From an uncultured Clostridia bacterium (lineage in GTDB: Bacteria; Bacillota; Clostridia; UMGS1810): DNA of 21,805 bases. Every line of letters begins with the position of its first letter. Position 1 is the first letter of the stretch. The translations under genes were made by a program, and so were the position numbers. The notes under the pieces are model-generated. The model was not told where the DNA came from, made no database searches, and saw only the letters and a list, made by a program, of their open reading frames with translations. The stretch lies in NCBI GenBank assembly GCA_905210855.1, contig CAJLYL010000021.1:1-21805 (forward strand). The letters run 5' to 3'. Of this stretch, positions 8,087 through 14,635 are shown in pieces.

Positions 8087-8554
8087 ATGCTTAACAAATT
8101 TACTCGAAAACACCTTGTATCTCCGGCAAGCGGCGATGTCATCAGTCTTAACGAGCTTGACGAGATGAATTCTTGCAGAGTATACGGAGACGGATACGCA
8201 CTGATGCCGGACAGCGGCATAATATACGCTCCGGCGGACGGAGTAATAGCCGATATATCGGAAAATATGCGCAAAATCACCGTACGCACTCTTGATGGAG
8301 TGATGATAGTGGTGCGGATAGGTTACGGCAGTATACTGCCACCGGAGCACATCATTCCATATGTTCACGTCGGCGACAGGGTGAACAGCGGTCAGCTCAT
8401 CGCCATGATAGACATGAGCGCACTGCCTCCCTATGCGCGCCGCAGTGCCATGCCGGTCATCATAACAAACATAGACAAACTCAAGGCATATTCCGTATGC
8501 GGCAGCGGACACCTGACAGGCGGCAAAAGCATAGCTGTGCGATACAGTTTGTAA
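8087..8554 (+). CDS. PTS EIIA-Glc-fold protein lacking both active-site histidines
   Basis: The 155-aa product aligns end to end with EIIA-Glc (Crr): LVSPASGDVISL, VYGDGYALMPDSGIIYAPADGVIADI, VHVGDRVNSGQLI, MPVIITNIDKL and a GK.IAVRY end. In EIIA-Glc two histidines 15 residues apart (E. coli H75 and phospho-acceptor H90) form the active site. Here the aligned positions are R62 (ENMRKITV) and R77 (IVVRIGYG), also 15 apart. The protein therefore should not carry phosphate. It could be a regulatory partner, or a domain adapted to bind some other polymer or ligand, as EIIA folds resemble biotinyl/lipoyl and LytM barrels. The start is fixed by GGGAGG at 8075-8080; a 28-codon extension runs back into the kdgK terminator and is rejected. 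It stands alone with no PTS genes nearby. Confidence 0.82.
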   Translation: MLNKFTRKHLVSPASGDVISLNELDEMNSCRVYGDGYALMPDSGIIYAPADGVIADISENMRKITVRTLDGVMIVVRIGYGSILPPEHIIPYVHVGDRVNSGQLIAMIDMSALPPYARRSAMPVIITNIDKLKAYSVCGSGHLTGGKSIAVRYSL

Positions 8555-8571
8555 AATATGCATTTTACCTA

Positions 8572-8600
8572 TTGGCAACGGCGTGTTTTTGTGGTATACT
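8572..8600 (+). promoter_or_regulatory. SigA-type promoter upstream of the cobalamin adenosyltransferase gene
   Basis: TTGGCA (8572-8577), a 17-bp spacer and TATACT (8595-8600) lie just after the EIIA-like stop. The leader of about 30 nt carries AAAGGTGAT before the ATG at 8638 and is too short for a cobalamin riboswitch. Confidence 0.78.
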
Positions 8601-8637
8601 GTTGTTGAAATTCAAAAAAATTTCGAAAGGTGATAGC

Positions 8638-9126
8638 ATGATATACACAAAAAACGGTGACAGCGGCAAAAGCTCTACCGCAAATCTGCACGGCGCGGAT
8701 AAAGACAACATTGTCTTTGAGCTGCTGGGCACTGCGGATGAACTGTCAGCGCATTTGGGCGCCGCAAAGATAGGTCAGTGCAGCGGAGTGCGTGAAAAAC
8801 TGGACGCGATACAAGCCGATATATTGCGCATAAGCGCTCATATAGCCGGCTGCGGCGAGTTTGACTATGACGCGCGCGTGTGCGAATATGAGATAATCAT
8901 AGATATGCTCACGGCGTCGATAGAGATGCCCGACCATATCATAAAATGCGGAGACTGTGCTGACTCCGCATACATAGACATATGCAGAACCGTTGCGCGT
9001 CGCTGCGAGCGCAGGGCGGTAACGTTTGTCCGCAAGTACTCCTTTGACGGAGGAATTATCCGATATTTCAACCGGCTGTCGGATTATTTGTTCACTCTGG
9101 CACGCTATGCCGATTCGGTAAGATAA
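8638..9126 (+). CDS. Divergent PduO-type cob(I)alamin adenosyltransferase
   Basis: The 162-aa protein has the PduO ATP-binding start (MIYTKNGDSGKSS), GTADELSAHLG with the conserved Asp at residue 34, CRTVARRCERR with R117, and FNRLSDYLFTLARYA with N145. These enzymes transfer the 5'-deoxyadenosyl group of ATP to cob(I)alamin to make coenzyme B12. Against Lactobacillus reuteri PduO, as I recall that sequence, the Phe112 that displaces the lower ligand is I101 here. The following LPGG is KCGD, and the C-terminal tail with the last conserved Phe is missing. So the fold is clear but full activity is not. AAAGGTGAT lies before the ATG. A gene for a large secreted protein follows 21 bp on, possibly co-transcribed. 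Confidence 0.8.
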   Translation: MIYTKNGDSGKSSTANLHGADKDNIVFELLGTADELSAHLGAAKIGQCSGVREKLDAIQADILRISAHIAGCGEFDYDARVCEYEIIIDMLTASIEMPDHIIKCGDCADSAYIDICRTVARRCERRAVTFVRKYSFDGGIIRYFNRLSDYLFTLARYADSVR

Positions 9127-9147
9127 CATTTTTTAGGAGGAAATCAG

Positions 9148-11574
9148 ATGTTTAAAAAAATTATTGCGTCCGCGCTGATTGCGGTTTCGCTCACGGGTAC
9201 AACCGCATTTGCACAGGTTGACATGGAGCCGAAACCGATAGAATTCACTCATGACGGGAGCGGCAAGTACATATATTGCAACAACCACGAATTTATCCGC
9301 CGTTCCGACCTGGCGGACACGTCAAACCCGAATGCAAAGTACCTTATGAACAACACTCTCGAGCCGAGCAAGTACAATCTGTTTGTATCTCATGTGAACC
9401 ACACCGAGCTGCGCGACGCGAACAACGCAATCATCGAGACGGGATTTGACATAGAGCTTGACGTGCTGTTCAAGGCGATAGAGGACACTGAGATAAAGAT
9501 AACGTCTATCGGCTTTGAGGTGCCGGCGCACTCCAAGTATTATTACAACGGCGAGGTGTACAAGCGCGAGGAGGCGTGGGGCTGCATGAATGCATGGGCG
9601 GATTACATCGGTATGCCCATAAAGGAGCTTGACTCCGGCACTACATACAACACGCACACCATGGACGAGATTAGCCTGAAAATCAATGCCGGCGAGAAAA
9701 TATGGCTCAGTAATTACATAAAAGATTACGCTCCCGTGCCTTTCTATCGCCCGGTTCTCCTGCTTGCGGATTTTGAGGTGCTCTCCGGCAAGGCGGAGGC
9801 GAACATCGCCGCCATAAAGTCAACGGGAACAGTGGGAGACAGGCGCTTTGTCAGCCCAAATCCGGCTTACGGCTCATATGAACCCGAGAAGCAATACAAG
9901 GGCGTGGCAGACTACGCAAATACGCTTGACGCGAGCCTGGAGTACACCTTTGCCGACTGGACTGGCGGCGGAGAATTCCCTGTCATTGTCAAAAATGATT
10001 ATGTGCCCGACGGCAACACCGTGTCAAAATGGTTTACTCATCTCAACCCCTATGCCGACCCGTGGAACAAGGAGAGAACCGCTGCTTCGGATATGTTTGA
10101 ATTCAGGTATCGCGACGACACAAAGCTGAAATACTACGGCCCCGATGTGCCCGAGGACAAGCGCGACAACGAGTGGGTGTTTGCCATCGACCGCTCGGAT
10201 TTTTCCCAATATCCCGGCAAGACAACAGGAGTGGCATACAATAAATATGTGCCGAATGACCGCATAACTGTCGATTCGCCGACGGAGGGCATGGGCAATT
10301 TCGGCAACTACGGAGTTTTCTACAACTACAAGGTGAAGGTCACAAATGAGGGCAAAATAACGAGATATGTAAACTACAATCTAAAGACTACATCTAACAA
10401 CATAGTCATCCTGAAAGACGAAAACGGCGTACCCGTCAATGATTATGCGATCTGCAAGGGCGAGCACACCGACCAAGAATCGGACACACTTGCCTGTGTT
10501 GAGGTTCCGGGGGGCGCTTCACGCACATTCACGGTCACGGTGATACTGCCGACAAACTATGTGGGCGGCATGGAGAACAGCCTGACCCTCACCAACACCA
10601 AAACAGTGCCGAGGGTATACAACGATTCTATGCAGGTTGTGCCCAAGGACCTCGGTTACACAGGCAGCGACTACATAAAATGGGAGAATTTTGACCTGTA
10701 CAGATCATATGACAGGGTGAACTGGGAGAAGATGAATGTCTCGCCCGAGGTAGAGAAAATCTTCCACGGCAACTGGAATCAATATGAATTTTTGCGCGCG
10801 GGAGACGGCTACATGGTTAAAGCCGCGCTGTACGATTCCACCCCTTACTACGGAATACGCGAATTCTTCAGCAAAATATACTATCTTGACAACAGTTTCA
10901 ATCTTGTGTCCGAAGTGCCGCTCTATCAGTATCCTACGGAGATGTCCTATGCAAGGGGCACATACTATGTAAATGCCGGCTCGGTGTACAGCTCCGCCGA
11001 TATGAAAGAATGGACTCTGACGGACGGTTCATTCGATTTGCCGCGTGACAACGGCGGAGTATTCGCCGTGAGAAAAAGCGGACGGATTTATCAGTTTTCC
11101 ACAGACGGCAAGGAATATTACGACGCGGTATACGAGGGCAAAAAGCCCGACTTTATAGAGACAGCCGACAGATTTTATTATTACATCAACGGCAAAAATG
11201 TGTATGTATCTGCGGACGGAATGTATTTTGACAGAGTGTTCATCGGCTCTGCGATAGAAAAGCTTTCCGCCGTCGGCAGCAAGCTGTATGTCAACGGCAT
11301 GGAGTACAGCATAGCTCCTAAGGCAGTTCCGCATATTTCGTACAACGGCACATATCTTGTGTTCGACAACAAGCCGTTTGAAAAGGACGGCCGTATGTAT
11401 GCACCGTACAACTACTTAAGAAGCGTCTGCGGTGAAAAGCAGCCGGCAGACAGGGAAAAACTTATTGAGCACAACGATGAGGAGTACATCGCGGTTGCCG
11501 ATTTTTGCGCCGCAAACGGTTTCTCGCTCGCATATGACGTGGCGACCGATTGCGCCGTGATAGAATCAAAATAA
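9148..11574 (+). CDS. Large secreted protein with Asp-box-like repeats and C-terminal copper-amine-oxidase-N-type domain
   Basis: The 808-aa product begins with a clear signal peptide (MFKKIIASALIAVSL...AFA, cleavage near residue 22). I do not recognise residues about 25-500, which include an aromatic-rich region and a probable beta-sandwich near 400-490 (YNYKVKVTNEG, FTVTVILP). Residues about 515-700 contain four Asp-box/BNR-like motifs, YRSYDRVNW (517), VYSSADMKEW (612), QFSTDGKEYY (649) and VYVSADGMYF (685), as in beta-propellers of sialidase type. The end (about 725-808) resembles the copper-amine-oxidase N-like domain common in clostridial surface proteins (FDNKPFEKDGRMYAPYNYLR, then YDVATDCAVIES). 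No sortase signal, SLH repeat or C-terminal anchor is seen. TAGGAGGAAATC precedes the ATG. It may be translated from the adenosyltransferase transcript. Function is unknown. Confidence 0.85.
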   Translation: MFKKIIASALIAVSLTGTTAFAQVDMEPKPIEFTHDGSGKYIYCNNHEFIRRSDLADTSNPNAKYLMNNTLEPSKYNLFVSHVNHTELRDANNAIIETGFDIELDVLFKAIEDTEIKITSIGFEVPAHSKYYYNGEVYKREEAWGCMNAWADYIGMPIKELDSGTTYNTHTMDEISLKINAGEKIWLSNYIKDYAPVPFYRPVLLLADFEVLSGKAEANIAAIKSTGTVGDRRFVSPNPAYGSYEPEKQYKGVADYANTLDASLEYTFADWTGGGEFPVIVKNDYVPDGNTVSKWFTHLNPYADPWNKERTAASDMFEFRYRDDTKLKYYGPDVPEDKRDNEWVFAIDRSDFSQYPGKTTGVAYNKYVPNDRITVDSPTEGMGNFGNYGVFYNYKVKVTNEGKITRYVNYNLKTTSNNIVILKDENGVPVNDYAICKGEHTDQESDTLACVEVPGGASRTFTVTVILPTNYVGGMENSLTLTNTKTVPRVYNDSMQVVPKDLGYTGSDYIKWENFDLYRSYDRVNWEKMNVSPEVEKIFHGNWNQYEFLRAGDGYMVKAALYDSTPYYGIREFFSKIYYLDNSFNLVSEVPLYQYPTEMSYARGTYYVNAGSVYSSADMKEWTLTDGSFDLPRDNGGVFAVRKSGRIYQFSTDGKEYYDAVYEGKKPDFIETADRFYYYINGKNVYVSADGMYFDRVFIGSAIEKLSAVGSKLYVNGMEYSIAPKAVPHISYNGTYLVFDNKPFEKDGRMYAPYNYLRSVCGEKQPADREKLIEHNDEEYIAVADFCAANGFSLAYDVATDCAVIESK

Positions 11575-11596
11575 ACATCATGAAAGAGTAAAAAAT

Positions 11597-11630
11597 AATG
11601 CCGTCCTGCGCTGAAATGCAGGACGGCATT
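11597..11630. terminator. Bidirectional Rho-independent terminator
   Basis: A perfect 13-bp stem (11597-11609 with 11618-11630; core GCCGTCCTGC) closes an 8-nt loop. It lies between the converging secreted-protein gene and the Asn-rich small ORF. The minus-strand side has ATTATTTTTT after the stem; the plus side has a weaker T-rich tail. Confidence 0.9.
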
Positions 11631-11638
11631 ACTATCTT

Positions 11639-11746
11639 TTACAGCTCGTTGTTTTTGTTGTTCTTGTTGTTCTTCTTCTCGTTGTTTTTGTTATTTTGGT
11701 TGTTCTGATTGTTCTGATTGTTATTCTGGTTCTGCTTGTTTTCCAT
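11639..11746 (-). CDS. Asn/Gln/Lys-rich small protein, 35 aa
   Basis: A short minus-strand frame starts at ATG 11744-11746, with AGGGAG eight bases upstream, and ends with TAA at 11639-11641. The product begins MENKQNQNNN and ends NNKNNEL; 19 of its 35 residues are Asn and the rest are Gln, Lys and Glu plus one Leu. The first half repeats QNN and the second half KNN. It has no Cys, Gly, Ala or aromatic residue and must be unstructured. Lysines concentrate in the second half, giving a net positive charge. I cannot assign a function; short, low-complexity Asn-rich proteins of this kind occur in clostridia, and a spore or nucleic-acid-binding role is only a guess. The ribosome binding site and the terminator just past the stop support a real gene. 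Confidence 0.7.
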   Translation of the reverse strand: MENKQNQNNNQNNQNNQNNKNNEKKNNKNNKNNEL

Positions 11747-11848
11747 TTTTATATCTCCCTTTCCGCAATACATTTTGTATCACAAGGCTATTATTGACCC
11801 CAAAATAAAAAAATATTCAAAAAAATCAATTTTTTTTGAAAAAAAGGC

Positions 11849-11877
11849 TTGATTTTATCTTTCTGCTGTGGTATACT
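11849..11877 (+). promoter_or_regulatory. SigA-type promoter of tRNA-Arg
   Basis: TTGATT (11849-11854), a 17-bp spacer and TATACT (11872-11877), with transcription expected about 12 nt before the mature tRNA 5' end. The preceding stretch back to 11747 is very AT-rich and holds no other clear feature. Confidence 0.82.
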
Positions 11878-11896
11878 AACAGAGTTGAAAAGATAT

Positions 11897-11973
11897 GCGC
11901 CGTTAGCTCAGCTGGATAGAGCGTCTGGCTACGGACCAGAAGGTCGTGGATTCGAATTCTACACGGCGCGCCA
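11897..11973 (+). tRNA. tRNA-Arg (anticodon ACG)
   Basis: The 77-nt sequence folds as a full cloverleaf. The acceptor GCGCCGT pairs with ACGGCGC, the D stem is GCTC/GAGC, and the anticodon stem TCTGG/CCAGA encloses the loop CTACGGA. The T arm GTGGA/TCTAC encloses TTCGAAT. The anticodon is ACG; deamination of A34 to inosine would let it read CGU, CGC and CGA. The discriminator is G and the CCA end is encoded. It is a single tRNA unit with its own promoter and terminator. Confidence 0.97.
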
Positions 11974-11974
11974 T

Positions 11975-12007
11975 AAAAAAACACTTCATTCTGCGAAGTG
12001 TTTTTTT
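11975..12007 (+). terminator. Rho-independent terminator of tRNA-Arg
   Basis: ACACTTC (11981-11987) pairs with GAAGTGT (11995-12001) around a 7-nt loop. A preceding A-run and a following T-run extend the stem, beginning two bases after the encoded CCA. Confidence 0.9.
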
Positions 12008-12096
12008 CAATGTAACGGCATATTTTCCGCATTGAATTTATATATGTTAAATAAATGTTAACAATGAAAAATGTTCTGAAAAAAGGTCGGTTTATG

Positions 12097-12125
12097 TTGA
12101 AATATTTTGTTTCATGTGATACAAT
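12097..12125 (+). promoter_or_regulatory. SigA-type promoter of the acyltransferase-glycosyltransferase-PAP2 cassette
   Basis: TTGAAA (12097-12102), a 17-bp spacer and TACAAT (12120-12125). The leader runs about 60 nt to the AGAGGTG ribosome binding site at 12179-12185. Confidence 0.75.
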
Positions 12126-12191
12126 ACTATAAATGGACAAAATCAAATGTGCCCGAATGCAAAAGAAAACGACTGTACAGAGGTGATGAGT

Positions 12192-12677
12192 GTGGATATG
12201 TTTTACAAAATTACATTTTATGAAATAATCTGCTCGCTCACTGTGTTTTTGTGCGGACTCATGGTTCCGCGTGAACGCGTGAATACAAAAAAGAATATGT
12301 TCAAGCCATACAAATGGGAGCATATGGGCAAGATATACGATAAACTGAAAATCAACAAATGGAAAGACAAAGTGCCCGACATGAGCAAATACGTAAAATC
12401 AATGCCGACAAAGAAACTGAGCAAACTCACACCCGACGCGGTGCGCAGCCTGATAAACGAGACCTGCATTGCCGAAGTGTCGCATATTGTGCTGGTGTTC
12501 CTGTCATTCGGCATTAATCAGATATGCGATGGTTTGCTCGGCTTTGTGTGCTTTGTTTTGTACGGATTGCTCGGCAATGTGCCTTACATCATCATTCAGA
12601 GATACAACAGACCGCGGCTGATTAAACTATTGGAACAAATGGAGAGAAAAAATGCGAATTTTAATACTGACCTGTAA
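12192..12677 (+). CDS. CrtO-like acyltransferase family membrane protein
   Basis: About 161 aa. The start is uncertain. GTG at 12192 sits six bases after AGGTG and is preferred; ATG at 12198 and 12186 are alternatives, and ATG 12147 has no ribosome binding site. There is one membrane segment at the N-terminus (FYEIICSLTVFLCGLMV) and a second hydrophobic region near residues 100-140 (SHIVLVFLSFGI, LLGFVCFVLYGLLG). Between them are KWKDKVPDMSKYVK and LINETCIAEVSHIVL, and at the end NVPYIIIQRYNRPRLIKLL. This pattern matches the glycosyl-4,4'-diaponeurosporenoate acyltransferase (CrtO) family, which puts a fatty acyl chain on the sugar of a glycolipid-like carotenoid. No carotenoid genes are present. 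The next gene, a glycolipid glycosyltransferase, overlaps it by 26 bp, so acylation of that glycolipid is a plausible inference. Confidence 0.72.
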   Translation: MDMFYKITFYEIICSLTVFLCGLMVPRERVNTKKNMFKPYKWEHMGKIYDKLKINKWKDKVPDMSKYVKSMPTKKLSKLTPDAVRSLINETCIAEVSHIVLVFLSFGINQICDGLLGFVCFVLYGLLGNVPYIIIQRYNRPRLIKLLEQMERKNANFNTDL

Positions 12678-13752
12678 CACGGGCGGCGGTCATAACAGTG
12701 CCGCGCTCGCATTGGAATCATATTTTCAGAAATCCGGAATACAGTGTGATATTGCCGATTTTCTCGGTTTCGGCAAAAGCTTTGCAAACAACATCATATG
12801 CAACGGTCATGTGTTCATATACCGTCATGCGCCGAAGCTCTTTGACTGGGGTTACAAGAGAGCGGAAAACGGCACTCTGAAAGGTGAAAACTCCTTTCTC
12901 TACAAATATTGCTCGCTCTATTCCGACAACCTCTACAAGTTTTTGTGTACGCATAAATACGACTGCATCGTGTCGGTGCATATATTTGCTTCAATTGCGC
13001 TTGACTACATCAAAAAACGTATGGACAGCAAGATATTTGCCTGCAATGTGTCAACGGACTATACCTGCTATCCCGAGATAAATAACACGGATTTGGATTT
13101 GTATTTCATAGCGCACGAGGATCTCAAAAATGAATATGTGCGCAACGGCATAAAGTCAGACAGGCTTGTGGCAAGCGGCATACCCGTGCGCGAGGTTTTC
13201 TATGAGACGCGCAAGGACAAAAAATCGGCAAAGAAACTCATCGGGGTAGAGCCGGACAAGAAAACCGTGCTTGTGGTCGGCGGCAGCATGGGCGCAGGCC
13301 CCATAGAGGAGACCATTGCCACAATGACGGAGACCCTGGGCGGATTATGCACCGTCGCGGCGATATGCGGCAGCAACGAAAAGCTGTACGACACGCTTTC
13401 GAAATATCAGTCTGTTCATCTGCGCGGTTTTGTGTCCAACATAGAGCACTATATGAATGCCGCCGATGTGATACTCACCAAGGCAGGCGGTCTTACGTCC
13501 ACCGAGGCTGCTGCCATGAGCCTTCCGCCGGTATTTGTGGACGCTGTTGCCGGCTGCGAAAACTACAATAGGATATTTTTTGAGAATCACGGCTATGCGC
13601 TGCTCTCAAATTCGGTGTCAGAGGCGATAAACAACACAAGAAAGCTGCTCGAGGACGAGGCGCTGTACAACGATATTCACGACAAACTGGAGAAGAATTT
13701 TGCCACTCCGGCGCAGCAGATAATCTGCAATACTCTAAGGCAGGTGTTTTGA
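12652..13752 (+). CDS. MGDG-synthase/UgtP-like glycosyltransferase (GT28 family)
   Basis: The 366-aa protein has the two-domain GT-B layout. The N-terminal MGDG-synthase domain begins with ILTCNTGGGHNSAA (residues 6-18, the lipid-acceptor signature) and spans about 1-175. The GT28 C-terminal domain contains VVGGSMGAGPIEE (about 203-215), LRGFVSNIEHYMNAADVILTKAGG and LTSTEAAAMSLPPVF (about 260-293), the nucleotide-sugar site. Relatives transfer glucose or galactose from UDP-sugar to diacylglycerol on the inner face of the membrane. Sugar and processivity cannot be read. GGAGAG lies before the ATG, inside the end of the acyltransferase gene, and the stop overlaps the PAP2 start by one base, so the three genes are tightly coupled. 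Confidence 0.9.
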   Translation: MRILILTCNTGGGHNSAALALESYFQKSGIQCDIADFLGFGKSFANNIICNGHVFIYRHAPKLFDWGYKRAENGTLKGENSFLYKYCSLYSDNLYKFLCTHKYDCIVSVHIFASIALDYIKKRMDSKIFACNVSTDYTCYPEINNTDLDLYFIAHEDLKNEYVRNGIKSDRLVASGIPVREVFYETRKDKKSAKKLIGVEPDKKTVLVVGGSMGAGPIEETIATMTETLGGLCTVAAICGSNEKLYDTLSKYQSVHLRGFVSNIEHYMNAADVILTKAGGLTSTEAAAMSLPPVFVDAVAGCENYNRIFFENHGYALLSNSVSEAINNTRKLLEDEALYNDIHDKLEKNFATPAQQIICNTLRQVF

Positions 13753-14432
13753 TGAATCGGAAAAAATTCAGCCTGAGGAAGATTAACACTCCCGAGTACA
13801 GGCATCTGTGGCTGCTGACATTTTGGATAGTATATCTCATAGCTTTTCAGGCTTTGGAGCACCGGGTACTGCCGGACAGTCAATATCATTTCATACATTG
13901 CCGTCTTGACGATTTTATACCGTTCAGCGAGTATTTTGTTGTGCCTTACCTTTATTGGTTCATATACATGATAGGTATGTCGGTATACTGCGTGTTTTTT
14001 GATAAAAATTGCTTTGTGTATTACATGAAGCTGATTATGATTACAAGCACGGCAGCCTGCATTGCATATTACGTGTATCCGACCGCGCTCAATCTGCGCC
14101 CGGCGGAGTTTGCCCGTGACAATGTTTTCACTAAGCTTACCGCCGCGATTTACGGGTTTGACACAAGCACAAACGTGTGCCCGTCCATGCACGTCACAGG
14201 CACTCTGTCAACTCTTTTTGCCTCATACAGGGCAAAGCACATGAAGGACAGGGGCGTACGTGCCTTTATGATTGCGTCGGCGGCTGCCATATGCACATCA
14301 ACCGTGTTTATGAAGCAGCATTCGTTTGTGGATGTCGTGTGGGGAGTGATTGTTGCCGTCGCTGCATATGCGGCGGTTAATGCACACACTTTGGCATATT
14401 TGTCAAAGCGGGTGATTAAAATCCGAACCTGA
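13752..14432 (+). CDS. PAP2-superfamily membrane phosphatase
   Basis: The 226-aa integral membrane protein has about six hydrophobic segments (for example LWLLTFWIVYLIAFQAL, YLYWFIYMIGMSVYCVFF, LIMITSTAACIAYYVY). The phosphatase signature is partly visible: NVCPSMHVTG near residue 143 (motif 2, PSMH) and KQHSFVDVVWG near 188 (motif 3, H...D with the nucleophilic His). Motif 1 is weak; it may be the LNLRPAEF segment before PSMH, as in Aur1/Ipt1-like members. Such enzymes dephosphorylate phosphatidate, other lipid phosphates or isoprenyl pyrophosphates. Its ATG shares one base with the TGA of the glycosyltransferase gene, with AGGTG before it. In this cassette it could supply diacylglycerol to the glycosyltransferase. 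Confidence 0.85.
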   Translation: MNRKKFSLRKINTPEYRHLWLLTFWIVYLIAFQALEHRVLPDSQYHFIHCRLDDFIPFSEYFVVPYLYWFIYMIGMSVYCVFFDKNCFVYYMKLIMITSTAACIAYYVYPTALNLRPAEFARDNVFTKLTAAIYGFDTSTNVCPSMHVTGTLSTLFASYRAKHMKDRGVRAFMIASAAAICTSTVFMKQHSFVDVVWGVIVAVAAYAAVNAHTLAYLSKRVIKIRT

Positions 14433-14455
14433 ACATTTTTTGCAACCGGAACATG

Positions 14456-14549
14456 GGCGAGCAGGTGTATATTTTATTTTGAGTGAGCGAGTTCTGCGCT
14501 ACCGCACAGCTGTCTGAGCGAACCAAGATTAAATATATACCTGCGAGCC
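14456..14549 (+). other. Long imperfect hairpin, candidate structured RNA or palindromic repeat
   Basis: Bases 14461-14481 pair with 14524-14544 in a 21-position stem with one U-U mismatch and two G-U pairs (14467-14538, 14478-14527). A tandem GA/GA internal loop and GGC/GCC (14456-14458 with 14547-14549) extend it. The apical 42 nt can pair further (GTTC 14491-14494 with GAAC 14520-14523; TGCG/CGCA). Both wobbles would be mismatches in minus-strand RNA, so the plus transcript, reading through from the PAP2 gene, is the likely form. No coding frame is seen. Identity is unknown. The rest of 14433-14600 holds nothing else I recognise. Confidence 0.5.
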
Positions 14550-14600
14550 GCTTTACTGTTTCGCTTTGCCGTGAAAACTGCTTTTTTCATAAAATAAAGA

Positions 14601-14632
14601 AACGGATATTTGCTCGTCTGCAAATATCCGTT
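14601..14632. terminator. Bidirectional terminator between PAP2 and sigH
   Basis: AACGGATATTTGC (14601-14613) pairs perfectly with 14620-14632 around a 6-nt loop. ATTTTATT follows on the plus strand and CTTTATTTTATG on the minus strand. It ends three bases past the sigH stop. Confidence 0.88.
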
Positions 14633-14635
14633 ATT

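Noticed and set aside
8555..8637. Cobalamin riboswitch upstream of the adenosyltransferase gene
   Set aside because: The leader after the promoter is only about 30 nt, far below the length of a B12 riboswitch.
11639..11760. Simple GTT/GTTGTTCT repeat tract or CRISPR-like array
   Set aside because: The periodicity is triplet-based and is explained by Asn codons of the small ORF; there are no spacers.
11849..12061. Plus-strand ORF of 70 aa with an APLAQLDRASG-like segment
   Set aside because: It is the translation of the tRNA-Arg gene and its promoter and terminator, a well-known false ORF type.
11826..12323. Minus-strand ORF of 165 aa with PCRIRIHDLLVRSQTLYP
   Set aside because: It is antisense to tRNA-Arg, its terminator and the lipid-cassette promoter; the motif is the usual antisense tRNA artefact and there is no ribosome binding site.
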